This document shows, one piece after another, positions 32,801-41,788 of a stretch of DNA of 64,000 nt. Position 1 is the stretch's first letter; the number at the start of each line of letters is the position of its first letter. The stretch is from Dyadobacter chenwenxiniae (GTDB lineage Bacteria; Bacteroidota; Bacteroidia; Cytophagales; Spirosomataceae), in assembly GCF_022869785.1 (NCBI RefSeq), contig NZ_CP094997.1:6453001-6517000 (forward strand), written 5' to 3'. The position numbers were made by a program, and so were the translations under genes. Below the pieces are notes generated by a model. It had not been told where the DNA came from. It made no database searches and was given only the letters and a program-made list of their open reading frames with translations.

Positions 32801-35800
32801 TTATTTTGGTTTGATGTGAATAATGCTTCCATCGGGCGCAAACGTAGTTTTCATCATTTTAAGTGTCTCGCCTAGGGGATTAACCCACTTTTGATATAAT
32901 GCACTTGATCCCGGTACTTTGCCGGGCGATATTGCTTGAAATAGATAATTACCATCATCCAGTAATTGAAAGGACGAACTGGCTTTAGAGTTTGCTGGAA
33001 TTTTGCTTATAAACCTTCCGTAGTTACTTTTTAGTGCTCCTTCTAAAACTGGTGTCCCAAGATTAACGGCATTTCCGCCCTGAGCCACCACATCCCCAGC
33101 CTTTGCCCCACCAAAGGAATTTACGACTTCGCCATCTGGTAACTCAGCATTGACAAAAGTCAGCTCTCCTCCCGAGCCAGAGGGCCGTTGCCCATGCCAA
33201 AATTTACCTTTTGGCGCGCCTAGCCCACCTGTAATTCCGCCTGTCAAGCCACCAATACCAACACCAATCGCCCATTCTTTAAAGGAATAGCTGTCGTGAA
33301 AATAAGCGGCATTGCCGAGACCTTGCACTAAACCGCCGGTAGCAGCGCCAGCTGAGCCGGCAACCGCGCCGCCACTGAAACTGGCTGCACTCAGATTTAG
33401 CGCAGATGTGGCCGCACCGCCAGTCGCGGCAGTGATTGCGCCAGCTGCTGCGCCAATTCCAAAAGCGACGGCACCGTCTTTAAAATTATGGATTTTTCCC
33501 TGTAATGCTTTCAATCCCAAATTGACGGCCCCGCCAATCGCTGCACCAATGACAATGTGAATCCATTGGCCATCCGGATCAGTATAAACCAACGGATTGT
33601 TCTTCGCATAACTATACCGGTTATAATCCTGCGTCCCAAATGGGTTTTGCACATAATTGTCCACACTCAAAACTCTTCCCACCACCGGATCGTACATCCG
33701 GCCGTTTATGTTGACGAGGTTGAAATTGGTGAGGTGCTCGTGGCCGGTGAAGCCGCGATAGAGGTAACTGGTTGGATTTGGGACGTTGGTGAATGTCCAG
33801 TCGGTTGGGTTGCGCAGGCGGCCCCAGGCGTCGAAGTTCTGGTCGAGCAGGACGGCTCCGTTTGGGGCGGTTGTGGTTAGTAATGAGCCGAGGTGATCGG
33901 TGTAAGTGTAGTAATATTGGTCTGCATTGTTCTCTCGGATTACAATGGCGATCATTCCGGCAGGGGAATAAATGTAGTGCAGGTGCTTGTCAGCGAGGCC
34001 GGGTGTTACGTCTTTTTCGTAATTGTTTCCGAAATAATAATGCGTGTTAATGAGCGCATTGCTTTTTTTCATTACACCTTTTATGCGTTCATAATCTGCG
34101 CCGTAAGTGTATGTCAATTCATATGGCTGTCCGGAGCCATTTTCGGTGAGTTTCTCAGGCTGGTTGAAAGCGGTGTATGTAATGTCCTGAGTAAGAACAG
34201 GGATCGCGGCAGTAGGGGACACGATACCTGCCAGGGCATTAATCTTTGTAGGATGATAGCTGAACGACTGTCCGGCATCGCTTTTCGAACTGATATTGCC
34301 CGACGGCTGATAAGTCACAGTTTGCGCTGCCTTACCCAGCACGGTTGCGGAAAGCAGCCGATCCAGATTGTCATAGGTAAAACTTTCTTCATTGTTTTTG
34401 ATCAAATCTTTCCTTTTTGATAAATTCCCTTTGGCATAATCCCAGATCAGTTCAAAATTTTGAATGCCTGCCGTGGTGAACTTAGTAGGAATGCCATAAT
34501 TATAACTAACCGTTGAGGATTTGGTGTTGCCCAATGAATAAGCGGTATTTTGCCCATAGCCATTCATGCCGGTGTTGGTGTAAATCGTCACCACATTGTT
34601 GCTGTTTTTAATGGTCGTGGGATAGCCAGCGGCGTCATAGGCGTGATTTGTGCCGAAACCGGAAGGATAGAGCAAGGAAGTCAGATCTCCATAAATGTTG
34701 TAGCCATAAGTGGTTGTATAAGCAGAGGCATCAATGGTCTGCTTAGTGATTTTAAGCCTTCCGAACGCATCGTAGGTGTATTCTTCCAGGTTACCAGCAA
34801 AGCCCGTGACTTTTTTGAACCGATTGGTTGAAGCCGCATTGCCCGAAGGATAATATTCATATGTAGTTGTGCCCTCAGGACCAGTGCGACTGGTGTTACG
34901 GCCGAGCAGGTCATAAAGCATTGTGTGCGTTTTATTGTTGGCATTTGTCTGGCTGGCCAGTTGACCCAAAGCATTGTAGTCGTAAGTGGTTGTTCCGGCA
35001 TTGAGGTCGGTGAGGGAAGTTTGTTTGCCATAGGCGTCATACACACTGCTTGAGAGTTCAGCGGCACCATTGCTTACGGCTTTCAATCCGCCATGGCTGT
35101 AATAGGTGTAATCCAATGTTCCCCCATCATCTGTTGCGCTGGTCACTTGCCCGCTTGCGTCAGTCACTTTGGAAGAAGTTCCATTCGGTGTGGTCGTTAC
35201 TGTCGTGAGCTTCCCGCCGGCATAAGCATAGCCAACGTTGGTGGCGCCAAAAGGGCCATCGCTGCAAATGTGGAAGATCCGGTTGTAAGCATCATATTCA
35301 TTGGCCGAAGTCATTACAGCCTCTCCGTTCTTGTAAGGATTGGTAGAGGTGTATAAATTTCCGCGCGCATCGTAAGTCGTTTCTTGCGTGATTGTTTGCC
35401 CTTGAAAACCTTCCGTTTCGGTTTTTATTTGCCTGCCTAGCAAGTCATACCAGCTTTTTACGTCGGGCTTGCCCGGGTGAGTGGTTTTGGAATACCAAAT
35501 AGCATTGCCGGACATATCCCAGCCATAAGTTTGCGTTACATCAAAGCCTTCCGGGTAAGTGGTTTTCTTGTCCCGCGCAAAAGCATCATATTCGAATGTC
35601 GTAATCAAGCCATCAATGCCTGTTACGCTCAGCGGTTTGCCCCATTTGGTGTCATAAGTCGCCGATGTGGTTTGATTGAGTTCATTTGTAGTGAAGGTGG
35701 CATAGCGACCTTTGATGTCATAAATCGCTGATGAACTCCTTGCTGCTAATCCTGAGGGAGTTACTATGGTTTTTTTGAGATTTCCCAACGGATAATATTC

Positions 35801-38800
35801 AAATGTTGTGAGAACACTTTTGGGCAGTCCGGAAAAATCGGTCTTGGAATTGAGTTGACCTAATGCATTGTAACCCAACGCCGTCGTCACGGCATATGGA
35901 GATTGGCCGCTCCTTGTTTTGGTGATGGTTACAGATGTTGCTTTGTTAGGAATCTGACCCGGATATGCTCCGTATACATTTGTAGTTACAGTTGTTTCAA
36001 CATTATCATTATTGACTGTGTTTTGCGTTACATTTCCGTAATTATCAAATGCATTGTTGGTGTAAATGCGCATTCTGCCTTCAAAAGCATTATTTGTCGT
36101 TACACTTTTTATCCGGTGTAAAAAGCGCTTGCTACCAAGATTGACAAATTCATTCGCAACGGTTGACTGGGAAAGCAATGCATTTGTAGACGCCAGGTAG
36201 GAGCTTGTTTTTTGCCCCGCAGCGATAAAATAGGTGTTGTTAAATTCACTTTCACTTATCGTTTTAGAATCCATCACTAGATCCGTGGTCGTCACCTTGC
36301 GGAAACCCAGATATCCCTTGCCTGCACGATGCAGCCGCGCATCTTCATAGGCATATTGAATGGTGGAAATTCCGCCAATGCCGTTTTTGGTTTTTAGTTC
36401 CGACACTGCGTAAACAGGAGGCTGAATGTTGTTGACCGGATAACTAAGTGCGGGGCCTTTTGTATAAAAACTGTCGCCATCCGGTAACTTTTTGTAATTC
36501 CACTCGGTAATATGGCCCATTCCGTTAGCCGCTTTATGAAGCAGATTTTCTTTGCCGTCGGAGTTGAAGGATGAGGTGATTACTGTATTTATGGAGTTGT
36601 ATATCAAATCGGTGCGGCCATCACCATTCAAGTCGGCCTGGACATATTTTCTTAAATCATTCACTGCACCTGAGCAAGGGCCGTTCAGGCTTTGTTCAGT
36701 TAGGTATATTTCTTTCTTTAAAAAGCTGTTACCCTGGCTGTAAAAGACATTTAACCCGGTATATAGCAGGTAGCTTTTTAAATTCGGATCTTCGCTGGGT
36801 GCAGCGTTAATTGGGAATTCGCTCGCGAGGAACCAGTCGTGGGCGAAATCGGATTTCCCATCACCATTGAAATCCCCAACATAAAATTGCCTCGCTCCGG
36901 GGCATGGGCTGTTACTGGCTAATTCATTCAATGGCACATTTGCATTAACAAATGCGCTTCCGGTGGAAAATCCCCTAATAACCGTTTTGCCTGATTGTGC
37001 GAGGACATCTGTTTTTCCGTCGCCGTTAAAATCTCCCAAAAGGACATTCTGCTGATCATTTGGAAAGTTTCCGCTGTAAATTCGCGTGGCAACGGAACTT
37101 GTAAAAGTATAAATCTCAGAAGTGGCGGCTGTGCAAAGTAGTAGATCGCTTTTGCCATCACCATTAAAATCCAGTACACTTACTTTCGCATTCACCCAGG
37201 CATTGAGCGCAATGGAAGACGGGCCGGAAATACTGATTGCAGCAGGCGCAACTGCCGAGGTAAAATCGGTATGCAGCATGGGCGTGTAAACATTGGCAGC
37301 ATTGCCCAGGATGGTAATGTATTCCAGAATGCCGTCGCCGTTGAAATCGCCCGGGTGAAAATAATTGCCATTCGCATTGATTTTCTTGCCAGAATTCAAT
37401 GAAATGGATTTCGCTTGTGGCGTGAAAGAAGTGCCCGCATTCGTGCTTTTGTAAATAGCGATATTGTCCAGAAATAGATCATTTGCTGCAATTGAAATGT
37501 TAAGCGACATCACGTCTGCCAGGCCGTCGCCATTGAAGTCGTCCTGCAAAAGGTTGTTTGCATTTTTCGATTCATACGGCCCGCTCCGACCCACTTTTAC
37601 GAGGCTGTAACTAGCTGGAAGCGCCGTTATGGAAAGCAGTGTATAATTTTCATTACCAGCGGTTCGCTTGAAGACTTTGAATTGAGAATAAAACCGAATG
37701 CCGTTACTGGTCGTGTATGTGCCGGTGAGGATATCGTCCAGCCCATCGCCATCATAGTCGCCCGAAAACGACTCAATGTTGTTCGCGCTCGGGATTGTTG
37801 TAGTTGTATTCGTGTAGTCTTTGGGCGTATCGCCATATTTGAAAATCGTAGCATTGAGTGATGACCCGTCCGAACCGGATTCCGTCATGTCGCGCAAATA
37901 GGAGTTTATTTTATCCCAACTGTATTTGAAATCATAACTCCTAACGGTGCTGCCTTCGGCTGTGACTGTGATTTTATCGAGCAGATATTTGTTGGCAACC
38001 AGCGATGCGGCAATGTATTGGTTGTTAATGTCGGCCCGGATTTTATACTGAAATTTGATCTTGTTATAAGGCAAAAGACCCGTTGCCGTATTTCCGGTAT
38101 AATTGATCTCATCAATTCTCGAATCCCTGTCATTGACCAGATATTTAAATTCAATGTAATTCCCATCCGGATTTTTAATCCTGTTAATACGCCAGAAAAG
38201 CACATTGACATTGCTTTCGTCCATCATCCGGGAATCAACTGTGTTGCCGAATTCCATTTCAACGCCCTCTTTTGTGACCACCTTAAACCAGGTAGGGCCT
38301 GTGCCGTTGATGCCGTTAGAGGTTACTTTTGAAAAATTTTCACTTTCAAGTCCGTATGTTGCTCCGTTGGCTCCATAAACGCCGCTGACTCCGATCAGCA
38401 TTTGACCGTCCCAGATAAACCTGTCCTTATTACTCAGATCGACGGGTGTAACCTGCCCATTGTGATACATGGTTTGCCCGCTGCGGCTGATGGCGGATAA
38501 GCCCGAAATATTCCATCCTTTTCCTATTGATCCATTTCCCGAAGAAGATTGATATTCTATCGAAATAGAGGGAACCACGCCGTTTGTGCCCGGCGAAGCC
38601 ATAATCGGAATGGAGTACGTGGCAGCGCCGGCGGCAGTTACATCACCGCTTGCCGCGATGCTGCCGACAGGCAATGCCGGGTTTACCGTTTTCGTAAATG
38701 ACTGGTTGGTGTAAAGTGGTGTGCTGTAATCGACATTCTGGGAGAAACATTTGAATGCGATGATTGCCAGTAACAGTAATTGTAAACAGATTTTTTTCAT
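32801..38800 (-). CDS. Giant secreted SpvB/FG-GAP/RHS protein with distinct C-terminal tail (polymorphic toxin-like)
   Basis: A 1999-residue exported protein. After a Sec signal peptide (about 1-20), residues about 40-320 match the SpvB N-terminal domain of insecticidal Tc toxins (PSISIEYQSSSGNGSIGKGW). Residues about 350-730 hold seven or more FG-GAP/VCBS-like calcium loops of the DFNGDGxxD kind. From about 800 to 1740 come YD/RHS repeats (YDAFGRLK, YDLLGRN) ending in the RHS core (YRGFTGHEHL ... GRMYDPVVGR ... DPDGQW). A Gly/Ala-rich hydrophobic linker follows, then a distinct tail from about 1867. In such proteins the RHS shell encloses a toxic tail. The next gene, 7 bp on, may be its immunity gene. 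Confidence 0.88.
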   Translation of the reverse strand: MKKICLQLLLLAIIAFKCFSQNVDYSTPLYTNQSFTKTVNPALPVGSIAASGDVTAAGAATYSIPIMASPGTNGVVPSISIEYQSSSGNGSIGKGWNISGLSAISRSGQTMYHNGQVTPVDLSNKDRFIWDGQMLIGVSGVYGANGATYGLESENFSKVTSNGINGTGPTWFKVVTKEGVEMEFGNTVDSRMMDESNVNVLFWRINRIKNPDGNYIEFKYLVNDRDSRIDEINYTGNTATGLLPYNKIKFQYKIRADINNQYIAASLVANKYLLDKITVTAEGSTVRSYDFKYSWDKINSYLRDMTESGSDGSSLNATIFKYGDTPKDYTNTTTTIPSANNIESFSGDYDGDGLDDILTGTYTTSNGIRFYSQFKVFKRTAGNENYTLLSITALPASYSLVKVGRSGPYESKNANNLLQDDFNGDGLADVMSLNISIAANDLFLDNIAIYKSTNAGTSFTPQAKSISLNSGKKINANGNYFHPGDFNGDGILEYITILGNAANVYTPMLHTDFTSAVAPAAISISGPSSIALNAWVNAKVSVLDFNGDGKSDLLLCTAATSEIYTFTSSVATRIYSGNFPNDQQNVLLGDFNGDGKTDVLAQSGKTVIRGFSTGSAFVNANVPLNELASNSPCPGARQFYVGDFNGDGKSDFAHDWFLASEFPINAAPSEDPNLKSYLLYTGLNVFYSQGNSFLKKEIYLTEQSLNGPCSGAVNDLRKYVQADLNGDGRTDLIYNSINTVITSSFNSDGKENLLHKAANGMGHITEWNYKKLPDGDSFYTKGPALSYPVNNIQPPVYAVSELKTKNGIGGISTIQYAYEDARLHRAGKGYLGFRKVTTTDLVMDSKTISESEFNNTYFIAAGQKTSSYLASTNALLSQSTVANEFVNLGSKRFLHRIKSVTTNNAFEGRMRIYTNNAFDNYGNVTQNTVNNDNVETTVTTNVYGAYPGQIPNKATSVTITKTRSGQSPYAVTTALGYNALGQLNSKTDFSGLPKSVLTTFEYYPLGNLKKTIVTPSGLAARSSSAIYDIKGRYATFTTNELNQTTSATYDTKWGKPLSVTGIDGLITTFEYDAFARDKKTTYPEGFDVTQTYGWDMSGNAIWYSKTTHPGKPDVKSWYDLLGRQIKTETEGFQGQTITQETTYDARGNLYTSTNPYKNGEAVMTSANEYDAYNRIFHICSDGPFGATNVGYAYAGGKLTTVTTTPNGTSSKVTDASGQVTSATDDGGTLDYTYYSHGGLKAVSNGAAELSSSVYDAYGKQTSLTDLNAGTTTYDYNALGQLASQTNANNKTHTMLYDLLGRNTSRTGPEGTTTYEYYPSGNAASTNRFKKVTGFAGNLEEYTYDAFGRLKITKQTIDASAYTTTYGYNIYGDLTSLLYPSGFGTNHAYDAAGYPTTIKNSNNVVTIYTNTGMNGYGQNTAYSLGNTKSSTVSYNYGIPTKFTTAGIQNFELIWDYAKGNLSKRKDLIKNNEESFTYDNLDRLLSATVLGKAAQTVTYQPSGNISSKSDAGQSFSYHPTKINALAGIVSPTAAIPVLTQDITYTAFNQPEKLTENGSGQPYELTYTYGADYERIKGVMKKSNALINTHYYFGNNYEKDVTPGLADKHLHYIYSPAGMIAIVIRENNADQYYYTYTDHLGSLLTTTAPNGAVLLDQNFDAWGRLRNPTDWTFTNVPNPTSYLYRGFTGHEHLTNFNLVNINGRMYDPVVGRVLSVDNYVQNPFGTQDYNRYSYAKNNPLVYTDPDGQWIHIVIGAAIGGAVNLGLKALQGKIHNFKDGAVAFGIGAAAGAITAATGGAATSALNLSAASFSGGAVAGSAGAATGGLVQGLGNAAYFHDSYSFKEWAIGVGIGGLTGGITGGLGAPKGKFWHGQRPSGSGGELTFVNAELPDGEVVNSFGGAKAGDVVAQGGNAVNLGTPVLEGALKSNYGRFISKIPANSKASSSFQLLDDGNYLFQAISPGKVPGSSALYQKWVNPLGETLKMMKTTFAPDGSIIHIKPK

Positions 38801-38957
38801 ACGTCCTTGCCGTTAACATTGGATTTGTTGGCATTTAGACGTGGGTCATCAGAACAGGTCACAAGTTTCCTGAAAATTTCAACATTTTTTTGAAATGTGC
38901 GCTGAGCGCTATCTGGCATTGTTTTAATACCTGCTATCACAAAAACGATAAAGTATC

Positions 38958-39374
38958 ATGGCAGATAAAACTTTGAAAGATGTAAGCGAGGTAATGAGGG
39001 ATATTGATCTTTGTATGCTTACGACCACCACTTCCGACGGCGCTCTGGCTTCGCGGCCGATGAGCAATAACGGGGAAGTGGAATACGATGGGAATTCTTA
39101 TTTCTTTACATGGGAAGCTTCCCGAATGGTAAGTGACATTGAGCTGGATAATAAAGTGAACCTTACATTCCAGAGTAAAAAGGACATTTGGATTTCCGTT
39201 TCAGGAAAAGCCGAAGTGAGCCGTGAGCGGGAAGAAATGGAAGAGCATTGGGTTAGCGATCTGGATCAATGGTTCGAAGAAGGACTCGATACACCCGGCA
39301 TTGCAATGATTATCGTGAAGGCCAAGAGAATAAAATACTGGCAGGGTGAGGAAGAGGGAGAAGTAAAGCTGTAA
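38958..39374 (+). CDS. Pyridoxamine 5'-phosphate oxidase-family protein (general stress protein type)
   Basis: A 138-residue protein with the split-barrel FMN-binding fold of the Pyridox_ox_2 / general stress protein 26 group: MLTTTTSDGALASRPMSNN at the start, SYFFTWEASRMVSDIE and NLTFQSKKDIWISVSGKAEV in the core, and a C-terminal strand AMIIVKAKRIKYWQG. Members bind FMN, F420 or heme. No enzyme activity can be assigned. It is monocistronic, 64 bp before the secreted esterase gene, and divergent from the RHS gene. Confidence 0.88.
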   Translation: MADKTLKDVSEVMRDIDLCMLTTTTSDGALASRPMSNNGEVEYDGNSYFFTWEASRMVSDIELDNKVNLTFQSKKDIWISVSGKAEVSREREEMEEHWVSDLDQWFEEGLDTPGIAMIIVKAKRIKYWQGEEEGEVKL

Positions 39375-39438
39375 ATTTATATAAATGCTTTAATTTGTGG
39401 ATCACGTCGGCTTGATGTGATCCATTTTTTGTATTCCT

Positions 39439-40611
39439 ATGAAACAATTTTTGACGGCCCTTTTCTTGCTGGTGTGCATTGTAAATTCCGTAGCTCAGAA
39501 TTATGATGAGGCCAAAGTCCCTGCCTACGTGCTCCCGGAAATATTCACAACGTCCGCTGGTCAAGGAGTGAAAAGCAGGAAAGCGTGGGAGGATGTCCGG
39601 CGTCCGGAAATTTTAAAACTTTTTGAAGACAATATATATGGGCAAATGCCGAAAGATTATGACAGCATTCGCTATACTTTAAAAAACGAGGATAAGGCAG
39701 CGATGAATGGCAAGGCCAGGCTCAAAGATGTGGCAGTTCAGGTTTTCAGGAACAAGAAATCGATTCAGATCAATTTGTTATTGTTCGTTCCCAATAATGC
39801 AAAGAAGCCGTCACCTGTTTTTGTTTTAATTAACAATAGAGGAAAGGACAATACGGACCCGACGAGGAAAATAAAAAGCGGGTTCTGGCCAGCCGAAATG
39901 GTGATTGACAGCGGTTATGCTGTCGCCGCTTTCCATGTAAGCGACCTCGCGCCGGACAATAAGGAAACGTACATGAACGGCGTTTTGCAACTCTATCCCG
40001 AACATTTGAAAGCGGATAACGGCATGCGGGCCATTGGTGCATGGGCCTGGGGCGCGTCTCGGGTGATGGATTATTTTGAAAACGATAAAGACATTGATGT
40101 CAAAAATGTGATTGTTGTGGGCCATTCACGGGGTGGAAAAGCCTCCTTATGGGCAGCTGCGCAGGATCAGCGATTTGCCGTTTGTGTCACCAACTGTTCA
40201 GGAAATACGGGGGCGGCTTTGGCCCGGCGACAGTTTGGTGAGAGAATTACCCGCATTAATACCACGTTTCCGCACTGGTTTAACAACAATTATAAAAAGT
40301 TTAATGACAAAGAAAACGAGTTGCCCGTGGACCAGCATATGCTCATTGCATTAATCGCGCCGAGGCCGTTGTACGCTACCAATGCTTCCAAAGACCTCTG
40401 GGCCGATCCGACGGGAACATTTCTGGCACTCAAAAAAGCTGAGGAAGTATATGCGTTGTATGGCATGAAATCGAAATTGCCAGCAAACCCGCCCGGCATT
40501 AATGTGCCCGTTCCCAAACCACCGCTCGCTTACCATAACCGGGAAGGTGAACACGATCTCACTGCCTACGACTGGGGCAATTTTATCAAACTCATGAGAT
40601 CCCGCCCTTAG
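39439..40611 (+). CDS. Secreted CE15-like glucuronoyl esterase
   Basis: A 390-residue alpha/beta hydrolase with a signal peptide (MKQFLTALFLLVCIVNSVAQ). It has the LINNRGKDNTDP segment, a WAWGASRVMDYFE stretch, the nucleophile motif Gly-His-Ser230-Arg-Gly-Gly-Lys, the Arg-Pro-Leu-Tyr region after it, and a late His in REGEHDLT. This is the carbohydrate esterase 15 pattern (family form GCSRxGK), enzymes that cut the ester between lignin and glucuronic acid on xylan. In the motif Cys is replaced by His, as in some bacterial members. Neighbours (GH43, SASA esterase) support a role in hemicellulose breakdown. Confidence 0.82.
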   Translation: MKQFLTALFLLVCIVNSVAQNYDEAKVPAYVLPEIFTTSAGQGVKSRKAWEDVRRPEILKLFEDNIYGQMPKDYDSIRYTLKNEDKAAMNGKARLKDVAVQVFRNKKSIQINLLLFVPNNAKKPSPVFVLINNRGKDNTDPTRKIKSGFWPAEMVIDSGYAVAAFHVSDLAPDNKETYMNGVLQLYPEHLKADNGMRAIGAWAWGASRVMDYFENDKDIDVKNVIVVGHSRGGKASLWAAAQDQRFAVCVTNCSGNTGAALARRQFGERITRINTTFPHWFNNNYKKFNDKENELPVDQHMLIALIAPRPLYATNASKDLWADPTGTFLALKKAEEVYALYGMKSKLPANPPGINVPVPKPPLAYHNREGEHDLTAYDWGNFIKLMRSRP

Positions 40612-40659
40612 AGGCATAAGATTTTTAGCCTTTCATAATCACATTAGAACCTACTGATT

Positions 40660-41700
40660 ATGGAAAATAACAGCAATCAAGGACTCTTTTCAGGGAAGAC
40701 TGCTTTATGGGCGGCTGCGGGCTTAGGCATATATGCAGCAGCCAGGCACCTTTATAAAGAAATGATCAAGTTTGATTTTCAGGATAAAGTGGTGGTAATC
40801 ACCGGTGGAGCGCGTGGGCTAGGCTTGTTGCTGGCGAGAGAGCTGGCGGCAAAAGGGGCGAATCTGGTGATTTGTTCGAGAAATGGCGATCAGATTGAAG
40901 TCGCTGAGCAGGAACTCCGCCGGATGGGTTCTACGGTGCTTGGCCTGAAAGCCGACGTAAGCGACCAGCGGGATGCTTCTCGGGTGATAGAAGCGGCCGT
41001 TTCTCAATTCGGGAGAATAGATGTGCTAATCAATAATGCGGGTGTAATGCTCGTGGGGCCAGAAAATGTGATGGACGTAGAGGATTATAAAACAGCGATG
41101 GATACTAATTTCTGGGCAGCATTGTACATGATCAAAGCAGCATTGCCTTATTTCCACGAGCAAAAGGAGGGCCGGATCGTTAACATCTGTTCCATAGGTG
41201 GGAAAGTTGCCGTGCCTCATTTGCTGCCTTACAGTGTGAGCAAATTCGCGATGGTCGCATTATCAGAGGGACTTCATGCCGAGCTGAAAAAAGACAACAT
41301 TCATGTTACTACCGTGATCCCAAACCTGATGCGGACCGGAAGCCCGAGGAATGTATCCCTTAAAGGCGACCATGAAGCAGAATATGCGTGGTTCAAAATT
41401 GCAGATTCTTCGCCGCTGCTTTCACAGGACGCTTCGCAGGCCGCCACAGACATTGTGAATGCAGTCGCTTACAGGGAAACCGAGGTTATACTGACCAACA
41501 CTGCGAAGCTGGCTGTTGCTTTACAAGGTGCCAATCCGGGTCTGGTGTCATTTGTCACCTCCATAGCCAATCGGTTTTTGCCAAAATCCGGGCCGGAAGG
41601 AGCTGTAATCAGGAAGGGTTACGAATGCGAGTCAGAAAAATCAACTGGCAAAGTTGCATCCATCAGCGACCGTGCTGCTTTGGAAAATAATGAGATATAG
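40660..41700 (+). CDS. Membrane-anchored short-chain dehydrogenase
   Basis: A 346-residue SDR. A short hydrophobic segment (ALWAAAGLGIYAAARHLY) precedes the Rossmann fold, so the enzyme may be membrane-attached. The cofactor motif is ITGGARGLG, then NNAG, the catalytic Ser in ICSIGG and Tyr-Ser-Val-Ser-Lys (YSVSK). The C-terminal part (AKLAVALQGANPGLVSF, then RFLPKSGPEGAVIRKG) is longer than in core SDRs and fits the group that acts on lipids or aldehydes. The substrate is unknown. A short hairpin (GCATTA.../...TAATGC, about 41727-41750) follows. Confidence 0.87.
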   Translation: MENNSNQGLFSGKTALWAAAGLGIYAAARHLYKEMIKFDFQDKVVVITGGARGLGLLLARELAAKGANLVICSRNGDQIEVAEQELRRMGSTVLGLKADVSDQRDASRVIEAAVSQFGRIDVLINNAGVMLVGPENVMDVEDYKTAMDTNFWAALYMIKAALPYFHEQKEGRIVNICSIGGKVAVPHLLPYSVSKFAMVALSEGLHAELKKDNIHVTTVIPNLMRTGSPRNVSLKGDHEAEYAWFKIADSSPLLSQDASQAATDIVNAVAYRETEVILTNTAKLAVALQGANPGLVSFVTSIANRFLPKSGPEGAVIRKGYECESEKSTGKVASISDRAALENNEI

Positions 41701-41788
41701 ACGGCAAAGGGACACTGGATTTATTGAAGCATTAGAAAACAATGTAATGCTGGATTGTAATCGTGGAGACAGGATTAAGCATTACGTT

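Noticed and set aside
33312..38332. Many plus-strand frames opposite the RHS gene
   Set aside because: Antisense shadows made by the Gly/Asp-rich repeats; no start features or family marks.
32801..38800. RHS protein as a type VI secretion effector
   Set aside because: It has a Sec signal peptide and no PAAR domain, and no T6SS genes are in the window.
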